Shown here: piece by piece, positions 43,290 through 51,354 of the stretch
Layout: every line of letters begins with the position of its first letter
Position numbering within the stretch: the stretch's first letter is position 1
Assembly (NCBI GenBank): GCA_022711405.1
Contig: JAKLFC010000009.1
Location: forward strand, 67,771-131,770
Source of the DNA: Bacteroidota bacterium
GTDB lineage: Bacteria; Bacteroidota; Bacteroidia; Bacteroidales; JAGONC01
Length of the DNA stretch: 64,000 nucleotides
Reading direction: 5' to 3'
Made by a program: the position numbers and the translations under genes
The notes under the pieces: model-generated
Databases searched by the model: none
What the model was told of the DNA's origin: nothing
The model's input: the letters and a program-made list of their open reading frames with translations, nothing else

Positions 43290-43691
43290 ATGTGCACGTC
43301 ACGATCAATGCCCGAATGCCTGCTGATGTTATTTTTATTTCTGATGTTCACCCTGTCCGTTTCAGCCCAGCAGAAGACCGATGAAAGTTTGTACATCCGT
43401 GCATATGATGATTTCATCAAGGTGAAAACGGAGTATATCCCCGATACGAAGAACCGATTATTCGAGTTCCGTAATGTCAGCGCGGAGACCCTGATCGTTG
43501 AACTGACACCCTGCAAATACAGGCCATACCTGAATGAGTTCGATCCGCTGCCCTCAGAATTGTTCACAAAAGAAGGATATGATAATTACCTTGAATTCGA
43601 GATGAAGCCGGGTGATATTCAATGGCGGGAGTTTGTGATTTCGCCGGTGAATGTATGGAAAGTGAATGTGGAGGTGAGGCGGAAAAAGTAA
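43290..43691 (+). CDS. Small exported protein of unknown function
   Basis: 133 residues from ATG 43290, supported by the promoter just upstream; ATG 43308 would still keep the signal peptide (CLLMLFLFLMFTLSVSAQQ). The mature part of about 105 residues is beta-rich, with DDFIKVKTEYIPDTKNRLFEFRNVSAETLIVELTPC and MKPGDIQWREFVISPVNVWKVNVEVRRK. The pattern suggests a single Ig-like or beta-sandwich domain. Family not recognised. It precedes the YiiX-like hydrolase by 49 bases on the same strand. Confidence 0.6.
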   Translation: MCTSRSMPECLLMLFLFLMFTLSVSAQQKTDESLYIRAYDDFIKVKTEYIPDTKNRLFEFRNVSAETLIVELTPCKYRPYLNEFDPLPSELFTKEGYDNYLEFEMKPGDIQWREFVISPVNVWKVNVEVRRKK

Positions 43692-43740
43692 AGAGTAAAA
43701 AGTAAAGAGCAAAAATCACATGAAATTATATATTGTTTAG

Positions 43741-44391
43741 ATGGGCGTATCGAGGTTGCTGAATTATCGTATGCGGATGGTATTTTATCCGGTCCTGTTC
43801 ATCTCCAACAAGATCAACTGGCGGTTTGGCAGGCCGTTCAAGTGCGAGGCAATGGATGTGGAAACCATCCGGCATCTTTTTCAGCCGGGGATGATCATTC
43901 TGTCGCACAAGGAATTTGAGTTTACCAACCTGTTCATCAGGGGACACTGGAAACATTCAGCCATCATTATTGACAGTGATATGCTGATAGAGGCAACCGG
44001 TAAGGGGGTAGCGCTCAAATCCATTGATGAATTCCTCACCGAGGTGGACGATTATGTCATCCTACGCCCGACCTTTTGTGATGCCATCCTGATGGAAGAG
44101 ACCTGCCGCTATGTACGCCGCGTGGTCGGGTATCCCTATAATTATGCTTTTCTTCATGGCATCAGGGCCTTTTACTGTTCGGAGCTGATCTACTGGGCTT
44201 ACCGGCTTGCCTGTCATCATCTTCCCCAGCGTCATGAAATGGAACGGAGGGTGAGGGGAGGGATCCTTAATCCTCAGGCCATTTTTGAATCCAAAGATCA
44301 CTGGCAGACAGTTGTTCGCATGGAATCGGCCTCCCAGGGATCCGGGTGCGAACCTTCCCTCCAGGATATCGGCCGGTTGAAGAACGCTTAG
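43741..44391 (+). CDS. YiiX/YebB-like NlpC/P60-superfamily cysteine hydrolase
   Basis: 216 residues without a clear signal peptide. The circularly permuted NlpC/P60 arrangement is visible: LFQPGMIILSHKEFEFTNLFIRGHWKHSAIIID gives the catalytic His-type segment first, and FYCSELIYWAYRLA gives the catalytic Cys later. Members of the YiiX group are thought to act as amidases, peptidases or acyltransferases on lipid-linked or peptidoglycan-like substrates. The MscS channel gene follows, 35 bases after its stop. Confidence 0.82.
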   Translation: MGVSRLLNYRMRMVFYPVLFISNKINWRFGRPFKCEAMDVETIRHLFQPGMIILSHKEFEFTNLFIRGHWKHSAIIIDSDMLIEATGKGVALKSIDEFLTEVDDYVILRPTFCDAILMEETCRYVRRVVGYPYNYAFLHGIRAFYCSELIYWAYRLACHHLPQRHEMERRVRGGILNPQAIFESKDHWQTVVRMESASQGSGCEPSLQDIGRLKNA

Positions 44392-44426
44392 GTATAAAAA
44401 TTTTTACCCATCATATTGTGTTCATT

Positions 44427-46085
44427 ATGAGAAAATCAATTATCCCATGGATCCTCATGGTTTTTATTGTGGTTATCCTATTTCCGGCAGTATCCCCGGG
44501 GCAGGGAACTAGTGATATCGATCCGGAATTAGCAGGGATTCAGCAGGACAGGGCCCCGGTGAAGGTAGATGGCAAAACACTGTTTTATGTCCGGGGAATT
44601 TCTTCCTATCCTGCCCAGCAGAGGGCAGCCACCATCAGTAAACGAATTGTAAAGGCAGCGTCCGCTGAGACCATCTCACCGGATTCGGTAAAAATAACCG
44701 CTCTGGAAGACAGGATGATGATCTTTGCCGGAAGTGAGTTCATCATGAATGTGTATGATGCTGATGGAGTTGAAGAAGGGATTGATACAAAAGTACTGGC
44801 TGAAGTTATCCAGAACTCGATTAGTGCTGCCATTGATTCCTATCGGTATGAAAGGAGCCGGCCCGCACTGAAAACCAAAATGATCAATGCACTGGTGGCC
44901 ATTGTCATTCTGGTTGTTGCCGTGATCGTACTGCTCTGGCTGATAAAGCGAATAAGGACTGCCATCGAAAAACGGATACAGTCGAAGATCAGCAGTGTGG
45001 AAAACATTTCGTTCAAACTGATCCGTTCCCAGCAGCTCTGGAAGGCCTTTTATCTTTTTTTTAAAACTATTCGGATTATTGTCATCATTCTGCTGATTGC
45101 AGGATTCCTTCAATATGTTCTCGGCCAGTTTCCGTGGACGAACAAGGTGGCCACTTATACACTGGGATTATTTGTAGATCCGATAATCAAATTAGGAAAA
45201 GGATTCCTTGGATTTTTACCCAGCCTGGCTTTTCTTATCATTATTTACCTGGTTACACGGTACCTGCTCAAACTGATCAAATTATTATTTGCCGGCATCC
45301 AGGAAGGGGGAATGCAAATTACCAGGTTTGATCCGGAATGGGCCATGCCTACCTATAAGATCTTAAGGCTGATCGTCATCATTTTTGCTCTGGTGCTTGC
45401 TTATCCGTACATCCCCGGATCCAACTCAAGTGCATTTAAAGGAATTTCCGTGTTCATGGGTGTCCTGTTATCCCTGGGATCATCCTCCTTCATCGCCAAT
45501 ATCATTGCCGGTTATTCGATGACCTACCGCGGTGCTTTTAAAAAGGGAGACCGGATCCAGGTGGGGGACGTGGTCGGTTTTGTAGAGGAGCAAAAACTGA
45601 TGGTGACCCGGGTGCGCACCCTCAAGAACGAAGATGTGGTGATCCCCAATTCCACCATGCTGAGCAGCAATATCATCAATTACAGTACAAGGGCCAAAGA
45701 TATCGGCCTGATACTGCATACAACGGTTGGGATCGGATATGAAACACCCTGGCGCCAGGTGGATGCCATGCTGAAACTGGCGGCAGACAAAACAGAAGGA
45801 CTCCTGAAGCAACCGCCACCCTTCGTCATTAAACAATCACTGGGCGATTTTGCAGTCAACTATGAGATCAATGCTTATTGCGACGATGCCTCCCAAATTC
45901 CGATCTATTATAACACGCTGCATCAAAACATCCTCGACATTTTCAACGAGAACAATGTCCAGATCATGACACCCGCCTACGAAGGGGATCCTGACACGCC
46001 GAAGGTGGTTCCCAGGGAGCAGTGGGATACGCCGGTGGTGGATGAGAGGAGAGAGGAGAAAGGAGAGAGGAGAAAGGAGAAATAA
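44427..46085 (+). CDS. MscS-family mechanosensitive ion channel with extended N-terminus
   Basis: 552 residues from ATG 44427. A signal peptide (residues 1-24, ending PGQG) leads into a periplasmic domain of about 130 residues with PVKVDGKTLFYVRGISSYPAQQRAATIS. Five or so transmembrane helices follow, and then the MscS core: pore helix and cytoplasmic start SSSFIANIIAGYSMTYRGAFKKGDRIQVGDVVGFVEE and VVIPNSTMLSSNIINYS. It should open under membrane tension to release solutes. The last residues (DERREEKGERRKEK) come from an intergenic-type inverted repeat that has replaced the natural 3' end. Confidence 0.92.
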   Translation: MRKSIIPWILMVFIVVILFPAVSPGQGTSDIDPELAGIQQDRAPVKVDGKTLFYVRGISSYPAQQRAATISKRIVKAASAETISPDSVKITALEDRMMIFAGSEFIMNVYDADGVEEGIDTKVLAEVIQNSISAAIDSYRYERSRPALKTKMINALVAIVILVVAVIVLLWLIKRIRTAIEKRIQSKISSVENISFKLIRSQQLWKAFYLFFKTIRIIVIILLIAGFLQYVLGQFPWTNKVATYTLGLFVDPIIKLGKGFLGFLPSLAFLIIIYLVTRYLLKLIKLLFAGIQEGGMQITRFDPEWAMPTYKILRLIVIIFALVLAYPYIPGSNSSAFKGISVFMGVLLSLGSSSFIANIIAGYSMTYRGAFKKGDRIQVGDVVGFVEEQKLMVTRVRTLKNEDVVIPNSTMLSSNIINYSTRAKDIGLILHTTVGIGYETPWRQVDAMLKLAADKTEGLLKQPPPFVIKQSLGDFAVNYEINAYCDDASQIPIYYNTLHQNILDIFNENNVQIMTPAYEGDPDTPKVVPREQWDTPVVDERREEKGERRKEK

Positions 46086-46113
46086 TCTCTCCTCTCTCCT
46101 TTCTCCTCTCTCC
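46048..46113. repeat. Perfect 26-bp inverted repeat across the mscS stop codon
   Basis: 46048-46073 (purine-only GGAGAGAGGAGAAAGGAGAG and so on) is the exact reverse complement of 46088-46113, with a 14-base loop that contains the stop codon. The stem is long enough to end transcription from both convergent genes. Each arm is itself made of GAGAGGAGAAAG words. Confidence 0.95.
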
Positions 46114-46122
46114 TTTCTATGA

Positions 46123-46650
46123 TCAGAGTTTTTCGAGCAATGCTGCCTTTTTGGCATCAAACTCAGCCTGAGTGATAATCCCTGTATCAAGAAGCTCTTT
46201 TAACTGTTTCAGGTCATTGACCACCTTGGTTTTATCGGCTGTTTCCACTTTCAGCATCTCGATGGTCGTTTTCAGCTCCGTATTTTCTTTGTTCAGGGAT
46301 ACAATACTGTCATTCAGTATTTTGCTGGTATTCGCAAAAGCAGATTCGCGATGGGTCGACAGGGAATCGATCAAAGCCTCTGCCTTGATCGGATCAAAAT
46401 GATGATAAATGACCTTTCTCCTAATTGCACTGTACATGGTATCATAGGCCACACAGACCTTCATGACCGAATCATGCTTTTTGACAAGGGCTTCGTTATC
46501 GGCAGTGAGCCCGGTCAGTGCTTTTTGAAGGGAATCCCTTGCAGTGACACAGGTCGCGAAATCCTGTTCAAGATCTTTTTTGCTTTGCGCCCGGGTAAGC
46601 GACACCGAACTGATCAATAAAAGGCATACAAGAATTACATTCGTTTTCAT
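46123..46650 (-). CDS. Exported coiled-coil protein with C-terminal SHOCT domain
   Basis: 175 residues. Signal peptide MKTNVILVCLLLISSVSLTRAQ. Residues about 25-140 are heptad-like helices with KKDLEQDFATCVTARDSLQKALTGLTADNEALVKKHD and SLNKENTELKTTIEMLKVE. The C-terminus, LKQLKELLDTGIITQAEFDAKKAALLEKL, is a typical SHOCT (short C-terminal) oligomerisation domain. Function unknown. It converges with the mscS gene. Confidence 0.82.
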   Translation of the reverse strand: MKTNVILVCLLLISSVSLTRAQSKKDLEQDFATCVTARDSLQKALTGLTADNEALVKKHDSVMKVCVAYDTMYSAIRRKVIYHHFDPIKAEALIDSLSTHRESAFANTSKILNDSIVSLNKENTELKTTIEMLKVETADKTKVVNDLKQLKELLDTGIITQAEFDAKKAALLEKL

Positions 46651-46738
46651 TGTTTTGGGATTTGATAATTTTATAGAATAACGGGTATATGCTTAGCATA
46701 CAAAAATACTTCCTTGTCGCAGGCCTGTAAATAGTACC

Positions 46739-46768
46739 TTGGTTCTATGACAGGAATGTTTATCTTTG
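46739..46768 (+). promoter_or_regulatory. Promoter of the sensor kinase gene
   Basis: TTG at 46739-46741, 19-base spacer, TATCTTTG at 46761-46768: a near-ideal Bacteroidota promoter. The kinase ATG is 43 bases downstream of the -7 box. Confidence 0.65.
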
Positions 46769-46811
46769 AACCGCAGGTGCCTGGATCCAGTCATCTCTTT
46801 ATGATTAAAGA

Positions 46812-48689
46812 ATGACAAAAACAAAAATAATATCATTCTTCTTCATATTCATCACTCTTTCCAGTCTTTCTTTCGGAAGTACGGAGCAAACCCCGCGGAA
46901 CAGGAATATTCTCATCCTTTTTTCTCTGGTTCCAACCACACCTGCTTACCGGGTTATTCTGGATGGCATACGTTCCCAGTTGACCTCCGAATTTGGCTAT
47001 TCATGCAATGTGCAAATTGAATACCTGGAAACGGATCGCTATCCCAAAGGAAATTATCCTAAGGAGCGGTTTGATCTATATAACAAGAAATATAAAAATA
47101 TTGACCTGGATCTGCTGATCTGTGTTGGGATTGATATTGTGGGTACAATAAAGAGCTATGCAGACAGGTATCTTCTCGACCTTCCAACCATATCGCTTGA
47201 TTATGATTTTTCTGCATATGGTTTTTCTACAGAAATTTCCCTCAACAACCAGACTGCTGTGATCCCTTTAAAAGTAGAGGCAGAGAAGACGATTAACACT
47301 GCTTTGGAAATATTCCCGGAAACAAAATCGATCTTTATTTTTTGTGGGGTTTCAAATGGCGACAGGTTATTTCATGTGGTTTCAGAAGAAGCGGTAAAAA
47401 AAATCGACAGCCATAAAAAGGTTATTTTTATTACTGATACCTCAATGATGGATGCTTTAGGGATCGCGCACCGACTGCCAGAGAACAGCATTGTGATCGC
47501 CTCCTCTTTTACGACTGACAGTAAACAGGTTCCCTATTCCAATCCTGAATCGGTGCGACTGATCAGTTCGGCTGCAAATGCACCGGTGTTTTCTTATACA
47601 GATACCGGATTTGGGGAAGGATCAATCGGTGGATATATGATCGATTTCACTAAAGTTGGTTTGCTTACGGGAGAAATTGCCGTCAAATTATTAAACGGAG
47701 TTGATCCGAATTCAATAAAGGTCACCGAAAAAGATTACTATGAATATCTTTTTGACTGGAGAGAGCTTGAACGGTGGCATATTGCCGGTTCGGACCTGAT
47801 ACCGGAAGAAAGTATCATTCTTTTCAAAGATTTCAATCCTATTCATCAGTATAAATGGTTCATTATCGGGGGGCTTCTTTTCTTAATCCTTCAAACCATG
47901 TTGATTTTGAACCTTATCCGTTTGAACAGAAAACAGAAACTGCTGACCCTTCAAATCATCGAATCGGAGAATAAATACAGAGAGTTAGTGCGGGAGGACA
48001 GGATCCTGCGGATTGGCCAGCTGACGGCCTCTCTGTCCCACGAGCTGAACCAGCCTCTGACTGCCATTCTGAGCACCGCCCAGGCCGGCATTCGGTTCAT
48101 CGACTCCAATAAGGCGAATCCGGAACTGCTGAAAGAGCTTTTTCAGCACATTGCGGAAGATGACAAGAGGACGGCTTCCATACTGGCCAGCATACGGGGA
48201 ATGCTCAAAGTGGAAAAAAGAGATAAGGAAAAAGTCATTTTAAATGATCTGATTGAAGAGGTTTTGGCTATTTACAAGAGCGAAGCGATCATACGCAGAA
48301 TCCGGCTGAAGGCCATCCTGACGGCTGACCCTGTCTGTATCCTGGCCGACCGGACGCAGATCCAGCAGGTCATCATGAATTTAGTGTTAAATGCGTTTCA
48401 GGAGATGGAAAAGATCCAAAAAAAAGACAAGACTCTGTGGATTACTGAGTCAGTGGAAGATGAACATGTCACGGTTTCAGTGAAGGATCAGGGACGGGGG
48501 ATCGATGCATCCATTAAAGATACGGTTTTCAAGCCGTTTGTAACCAGTAAAAAAGAGGGGATGGGTATCGGACTGGCGTTGAGCCATTCGATCATCCATG
48601 ACCATCAGGGCAGGATCTGGGCGGAAAATCTGCCGGAGGGAGGTGCGGAGTTTTCGTTCAGACTGAAAATCATACAGGATGAAGGATGA
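46812..48689 (+). CDS. Hybrid-architecture sensor histidine kinase with periplasmic substrate-binding-protein sensor
   Basis: 625 residues. After a signal sequence (1-22), residues about 30-340 form a two-lobed domain like the ABC-type periplasmic binding proteins of the ABC_sub_bind group (NILILFSLVPTTPAYRVILDGIRSQL ... GGYMIDFTKVGLLTGEIAVKLLNG). One transmembrane helix at 349-370 is followed by a short coil and the HisKA domain with His410 in SLSHELNQPLTAIL, close to the FixL/DctB type. The ATPase has NLVLNAFQEME, DQGRGID and GMGIGLALSHSI. It overlaps the FixJ-like regulator by four bases. The ligand is unknown; asparagine, aspartate or fumarate are reasonable guesses from the neighbours. 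Confidence 0.93.
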   Translation: MTKTKIISFFFIFITLSSLSFGSTEQTPRNRNILILFSLVPTTPAYRVILDGIRSQLTSEFGYSCNVQIEYLETDRYPKGNYPKERFDLYNKKYKNIDLDLLICVGIDIVGTIKSYADRYLLDLPTISLDYDFSAYGFSTEISLNNQTAVIPLKVEAEKTINTALEIFPETKSIFIFCGVSNGDRLFHVVSEEAVKKIDSHKKVIFITDTSMMDALGIAHRLPENSIVIASSFTTDSKQVPYSNPESVRLISSAANAPVFSYTDTGFGEGSIGGYMIDFTKVGLLTGEIAVKLLNGVDPNSIKVTEKDYYEYLFDWRELERWHIAGSDLIPEESIILFKDFNPIHQYKWFIIGGLLFLILQTMLILNLIRLNRKQKLLTLQIIESENKYRELVREDRILRIGQLTASLSHELNQPLTAILSTAQAGIRFIDSNKANPELLKELFQHIAEDDKRTASILASIRGMLKVEKRDKEKVILNDLIEEVLAIYKSEAIIRRIRLKAILTADPVCILADRTQIQQVIMNLVLNAFQEMEKIQKKDKTLWITESVEDEHVTVSVKDQGRGIDASIKDTVFKPFVTSKKEGMGIGLALSHSIIHDHQGRIWAENLPEGGAEFSFRLKIIQDEG

Positions 48690-49306
48690 AAAATGATCAT
48701 GCTAAAATATTCATTATAGACGACGATGAAGCCATCAGGAGGAGTTTGTCACTGCTTCTGAATTCTCTGGGATATACAACGGAAACTTTTCCAAGCGCGG
48801 AAGAATTTTTAGGATCGGTCGATTACAGGGAAGCGGGATGCATTCTGCTGGATATATTTCTCGAAGGTAAAACCGGGCTGGAATTGCAGGAAGAAATAAA
48901 AAGCAAATTTGAAAACCTTCCCATCGTTTATATTACAGGAATGGGTGATATCCCGATGAGTGTCCGGGCACTGAAAAAGGGCGCCGCCAATTTTCTTCAG
49001 AAACCCATCGATGAAATACAGTTGTTTGATGCCGTCGAGGAAGCGGTAAGTCTCAGCCACCAGATCGTATCCGAACAAAAAGAGATATCCCGGATAAGGT
49101 CTTTGATGAGTACCCTTACACCCCGGGAAAATGAGGTTTTAAGCTACCTTATCACCGGGATGCTGAATAAACAAATCGCGGCGAAATTGAATATTACCGA
49201 GCATACCGTGAAGCTTCACCGCGGAAGGATAACGGAAAAGCTGGGCGTCAAATCCGTCGCAGAAATTGTGCGGATGGCCGGTATACCGGACATCAGGCAA
49301 TCATAA
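48686..49306 (+). CDS. FixJ/NarL-type response regulator
   Basis: 206 residues starting at an ATGA overlap with the kinase. Receiver domain about 1-122 with IIDDDEA, phospho-acceptor D56 (CILLDIFLEG) and K106 (FLQKPID). LuxR-type helix-turn-helix about 138-200 (LTPRENEVLSYLITGMLNKQIAAKLNITEHTVKLHRGRITEKLG), which is the FixJ subgroup. It is the cognate partner of the kinase and the best candidate regulator of the downstream aspartase/asparaginase genes. A palindrome that could be its site lies at 49334-49355. Confidence 0.95.
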   Translation: MKNDHAKIFIIDDDEAIRRSLSLLLNSLGYTTETFPSAEEFLGSVDYREAGCILLDIFLEGKTGLELQEEIKSKFENLPIVYITGMGDIPMSVRALKKGAANFLQKPIDEIQLFDAVEEAVSLSHQIVSEQKEISRIRSLMSTLTPRENEVLSYLITGMLNKQIAAKLNITEHTVKLHRGRITEKLGVKSVAEIVRMAGIPDIRQS

Positions 49307-49333
49307 CAGGAGAGAGTTCATACGATCCTGCCT

Positions 49334-49355
49334 GCCAGGTTTCTCTTCACCTGGC
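49334..49355. promoter_or_regulatory. GCCAGGT-N8-ACCTGGC inverted repeat, candidate operator
   Basis: A perfect seven-base inverted repeat with an eight-base spacer, 27 bases after the regulator gene and centred about 68 bases before the start predicted from the -7 box at 49399-49406. FixJ activates from sites near -69 and -44, so the distance is suggestive. It may instead fold as an RNA hairpin that ends the kinase-regulator transcript, although no T-tract follows. Confidence 0.4.
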
Positions 49356-49375
49356 GCCATAGAACCAAAGTACTA

Positions 49376-49406
49376 TTTACAAGCCTTACCGGGTGGATTA
49401 ATTTTG
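49376..49406 (+). promoter_or_regulatory. Promoter upstream of the receiver-only protein and aspartase genes
   Basis: TTTA at 49376-49379, a 19-base spacer and TAATTTTG at 49399-49406, which is a perfect TAnnTTTG. Transcription would start near 49413, with ATG 49442 about 30 bases on. It probably drives the receiver gene and, by read-through, aspartase, asparaginase, porin and transporter. Confidence 0.55.
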
Positions 49407-49441
49407 GTTTGGCAATTTTCCGATGCAGAATTTTACAGCAA

Positions 49442-49795
49442 ATGATCCATATCATTGATGACGATCCTTCTGTGAGAAGAGGATTAGGAATGTTCCTCAA
49501 ATCAGCAGAATTAGAATGTACCTGTCATGCCAGCGCGGAAGAATTTTTGGAAACAGGCAGGCTTCAGGGACACGACCTTCTTATTCTTGACATGCACATG
49601 CCCGGCATGGGTGGCTGCGATCTATTAAAACATTTCACAGAAAAGAAAATGCATATCCCGGTCATCATCATAACTGCCTATGATGAACAGGCCAGCCGTG
49701 AGTGTGCAAAGAATTACGGTGCAGTGGCCTATCTACGCAAGCCGGTGGATGGTGAAGCCTTGATCGATTTGATCAAGTATTCAATTCTTTTATAA
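49442..49795 (+). CDS. Single-domain response regulator (receiver only)
   Basis: 117 residues from ATG 49442; a TTG at 49409 is unlikely. It consists of one receiver domain: IIDDDPS, phospho-acceptor D50 (LLILDMHMPGMGG), T78 and K100 (YLRKPVD). There is no output domain, so it could be a phosphate sink or a relay for the kinase at 46812, or it could bind a partner directly. It lies 52 bases ahead of the signal-peptide aspartase, without an obvious promoter in between, so it may be co-transcribed with the metabolic genes. Confidence 0.88.
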   Translation: MIHIIDDDPSVRRGLGMFLKSAELECTCHASAEEFLETGRLQGHDLLILDMHMPGMGGCDLLKHFTEKKMHIPVIIITAYDEQASRECAKNYGAVAYLRKPVDGEALIDLIKYSILL

Positions 49796-49847
49796 TATCA
49801 AATTTCAAAAAGCAAAAATCAATTATCACTTTAAATCCAGGCAACCT

Positions 49848-51323
49848 ATGACTAGCAAGTTTACATTGATTTTTTTATTCACAGCACTGATTCTGGGAAT
49901 AAGCACATATGCCCAGGGATTCCGTACGGAAAAGGATCTCCTTGGTGAAAAACAAATCCCTGCCGATGCCTATTATGGCGTTCAGACCGCAAGGGCCCTG
50001 GAGAATTTCCCGGTCAGCGGGGTAAACACAAATTTCTACCCGGATTATGTACGGGCGTATGCCATGGTCAAGCTGGCTGCTGCGCGTGCCAACCATGACA
50101 TCGGTCGGCTGTCGAAAGAAAAGCTGGATGCCATTGAAAAGGCCTGTCAGGTAGTTATCGATGGCAAGTACCACGAATGGTTCCTGGTTGATTTGTACCA
50201 GGGAGGCGCCGGTACTTCGGCCAACATGAATGCCAATGAGGTGCTGGCCAACATCGCCCTTGAAATGAGCGGTCATAAAAAAGGTGAGTATCAGTATATT
50301 GAACCCCATGATGACCTGAACATGGGGCAATCTACCAATGACGTGTATCCAACCACGATTCATGTTGCATTGTTATTACATAATGACAAACTGATAAAAG
50401 AAGCCCAGTTGCTTTCTGATGCCCTGCATAAAAAAGGAGAAGAATTTAAAAACCTGCTGAAGATGGGCCGCACGGAAGGCCAGGATGCCGTACCGATGAC
50501 CCTAGGCCAGGAATTCCATGCCTTCGGAGCCCAGCTTGACGCTGAAATTAAAGGCCTTCGATATTGTGAAGCGTATCTGTATGAAGTAAACATGGGAGCT
50601 ACAGCGATCGGTACAGGTATTACTGCCTCTCCGGGCTATGCAGAAAAATGTGCGGCTCACCTTGCTGAAATTACAGGAAAACCCCTGGTGATGCACCCCG
50701 AGCTGATTGCCGCCACCTCAAGCATGCAGGGATTTGTCATGTATTCCTCTGCACTGAAAAGCCTGGCTGTGGCTTTGTCGAAGATCTCCAGCGATCTGAT
50801 CTTCCTGGCATCGGGTCCCCGCACCGGTATTTTTGAGATCAACTTACCTCCGCTTCAACCAGGCTCGTCCATCATGCCGGGAAAAGTGAACCCGGTGATG
50901 CCGGAGCTGATGAATGAAGTATGCTATAAAGTAATGGGCAACGATGTAACTGTAATGATTGCATCGCAGAACGGTCTTCTTCAGCTCAATGCCTATGAGC
51001 CGGTGGTGGCCATTGCCATCATGGAGTCCCAGGCGATCTTTTATAAGACCATGCCATTATTCAGGCAAAAATGCATCGATGGCATAACCGCCAATGAAGA
51101 TGTATTAAAGCATTATATGGATCGCAGTGTCGGTATTGTGACCGCACTGAACCCCGTCCTGGGTTATGAGAAGACCACGGAACTGGCGAAGGAAGCCCTT
51201 GAAACGAATAAAGGGATCCTGGAACTGATACGGGAAAAGAAATTACTGACCGAAGACCAGATCAAAAAATTACTGGATCCTGCCAGTCTGACAAAACCGA
51301 ACCAGGATCCGAACCGAGAATAA
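49848..51323 (+). CDS. aspA: Aspartate ammonia-lyase with N-terminal signal peptide (periplasmic aspartase)
   Basis: 491 residues. The core starts at FRTEKDLLGEKQIPADAYYG, where E. coli AspA also starts (near its residue 5), but here a 23-residue signal peptide precedes it (MTSKFTLIFLFTALILGISTYA then QG), and no other ATG lies between. Family motifs: GGAGTSANMNANEVLAN, GQSTNDVYPTT, and the catalytic loop GSSIMPGKVNP with Ser340, Lys346 and Asn348. At the substrate site, E. coli has GRTQLQDA, whereas here it reads GRTEGQDA. The enzyme converts aspartate to fumarate and ammonia. It lies 31 bases ahead of a periplasmic asparaginase. A related fumarase or amino-acid lyase cannot be excluded, but the similarity throughout is to aspartases. 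Confidence 0.93.
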   Translation: MTSKFTLIFLFTALILGISTYAQGFRTEKDLLGEKQIPADAYYGVQTARALENFPVSGVNTNFYPDYVRAYAMVKLAAARANHDIGRLSKEKLDAIEKACQVVIDGKYHEWFLVDLYQGGAGTSANMNANEVLANIALEMSGHKKGEYQYIEPHDDLNMGQSTNDVYPTTIHVALLLHNDKLIKEAQLLSDALHKKGEEFKNLLKMGRTEGQDAVPMTLGQEFHAFGAQLDAEIKGLRYCEAYLYEVNMGATAIGTGITASPGYAEKCAAHLAEITGKPLVMHPELIAATSSMQGFVMYSSALKSLAVALSKISSDLIFLASGPRTGIFEINLPPLQPGSSIMPGKVNPVMPELMNEVCYKVMGNDVTVMIASQNGLLQLNAYEPVVAIAIMESQAIFYKTMPLFRQKCIDGITANEDVLKHYMDRSVGIVTALNPVLGYEKTTELAKEALETNKGILELIREKKLLTEDQIKKLLDPASLTKPNQDPNRE

Positions 51324-51354
51324 ATCAATTTTTAAATCTTTAAATCTTTAAACC

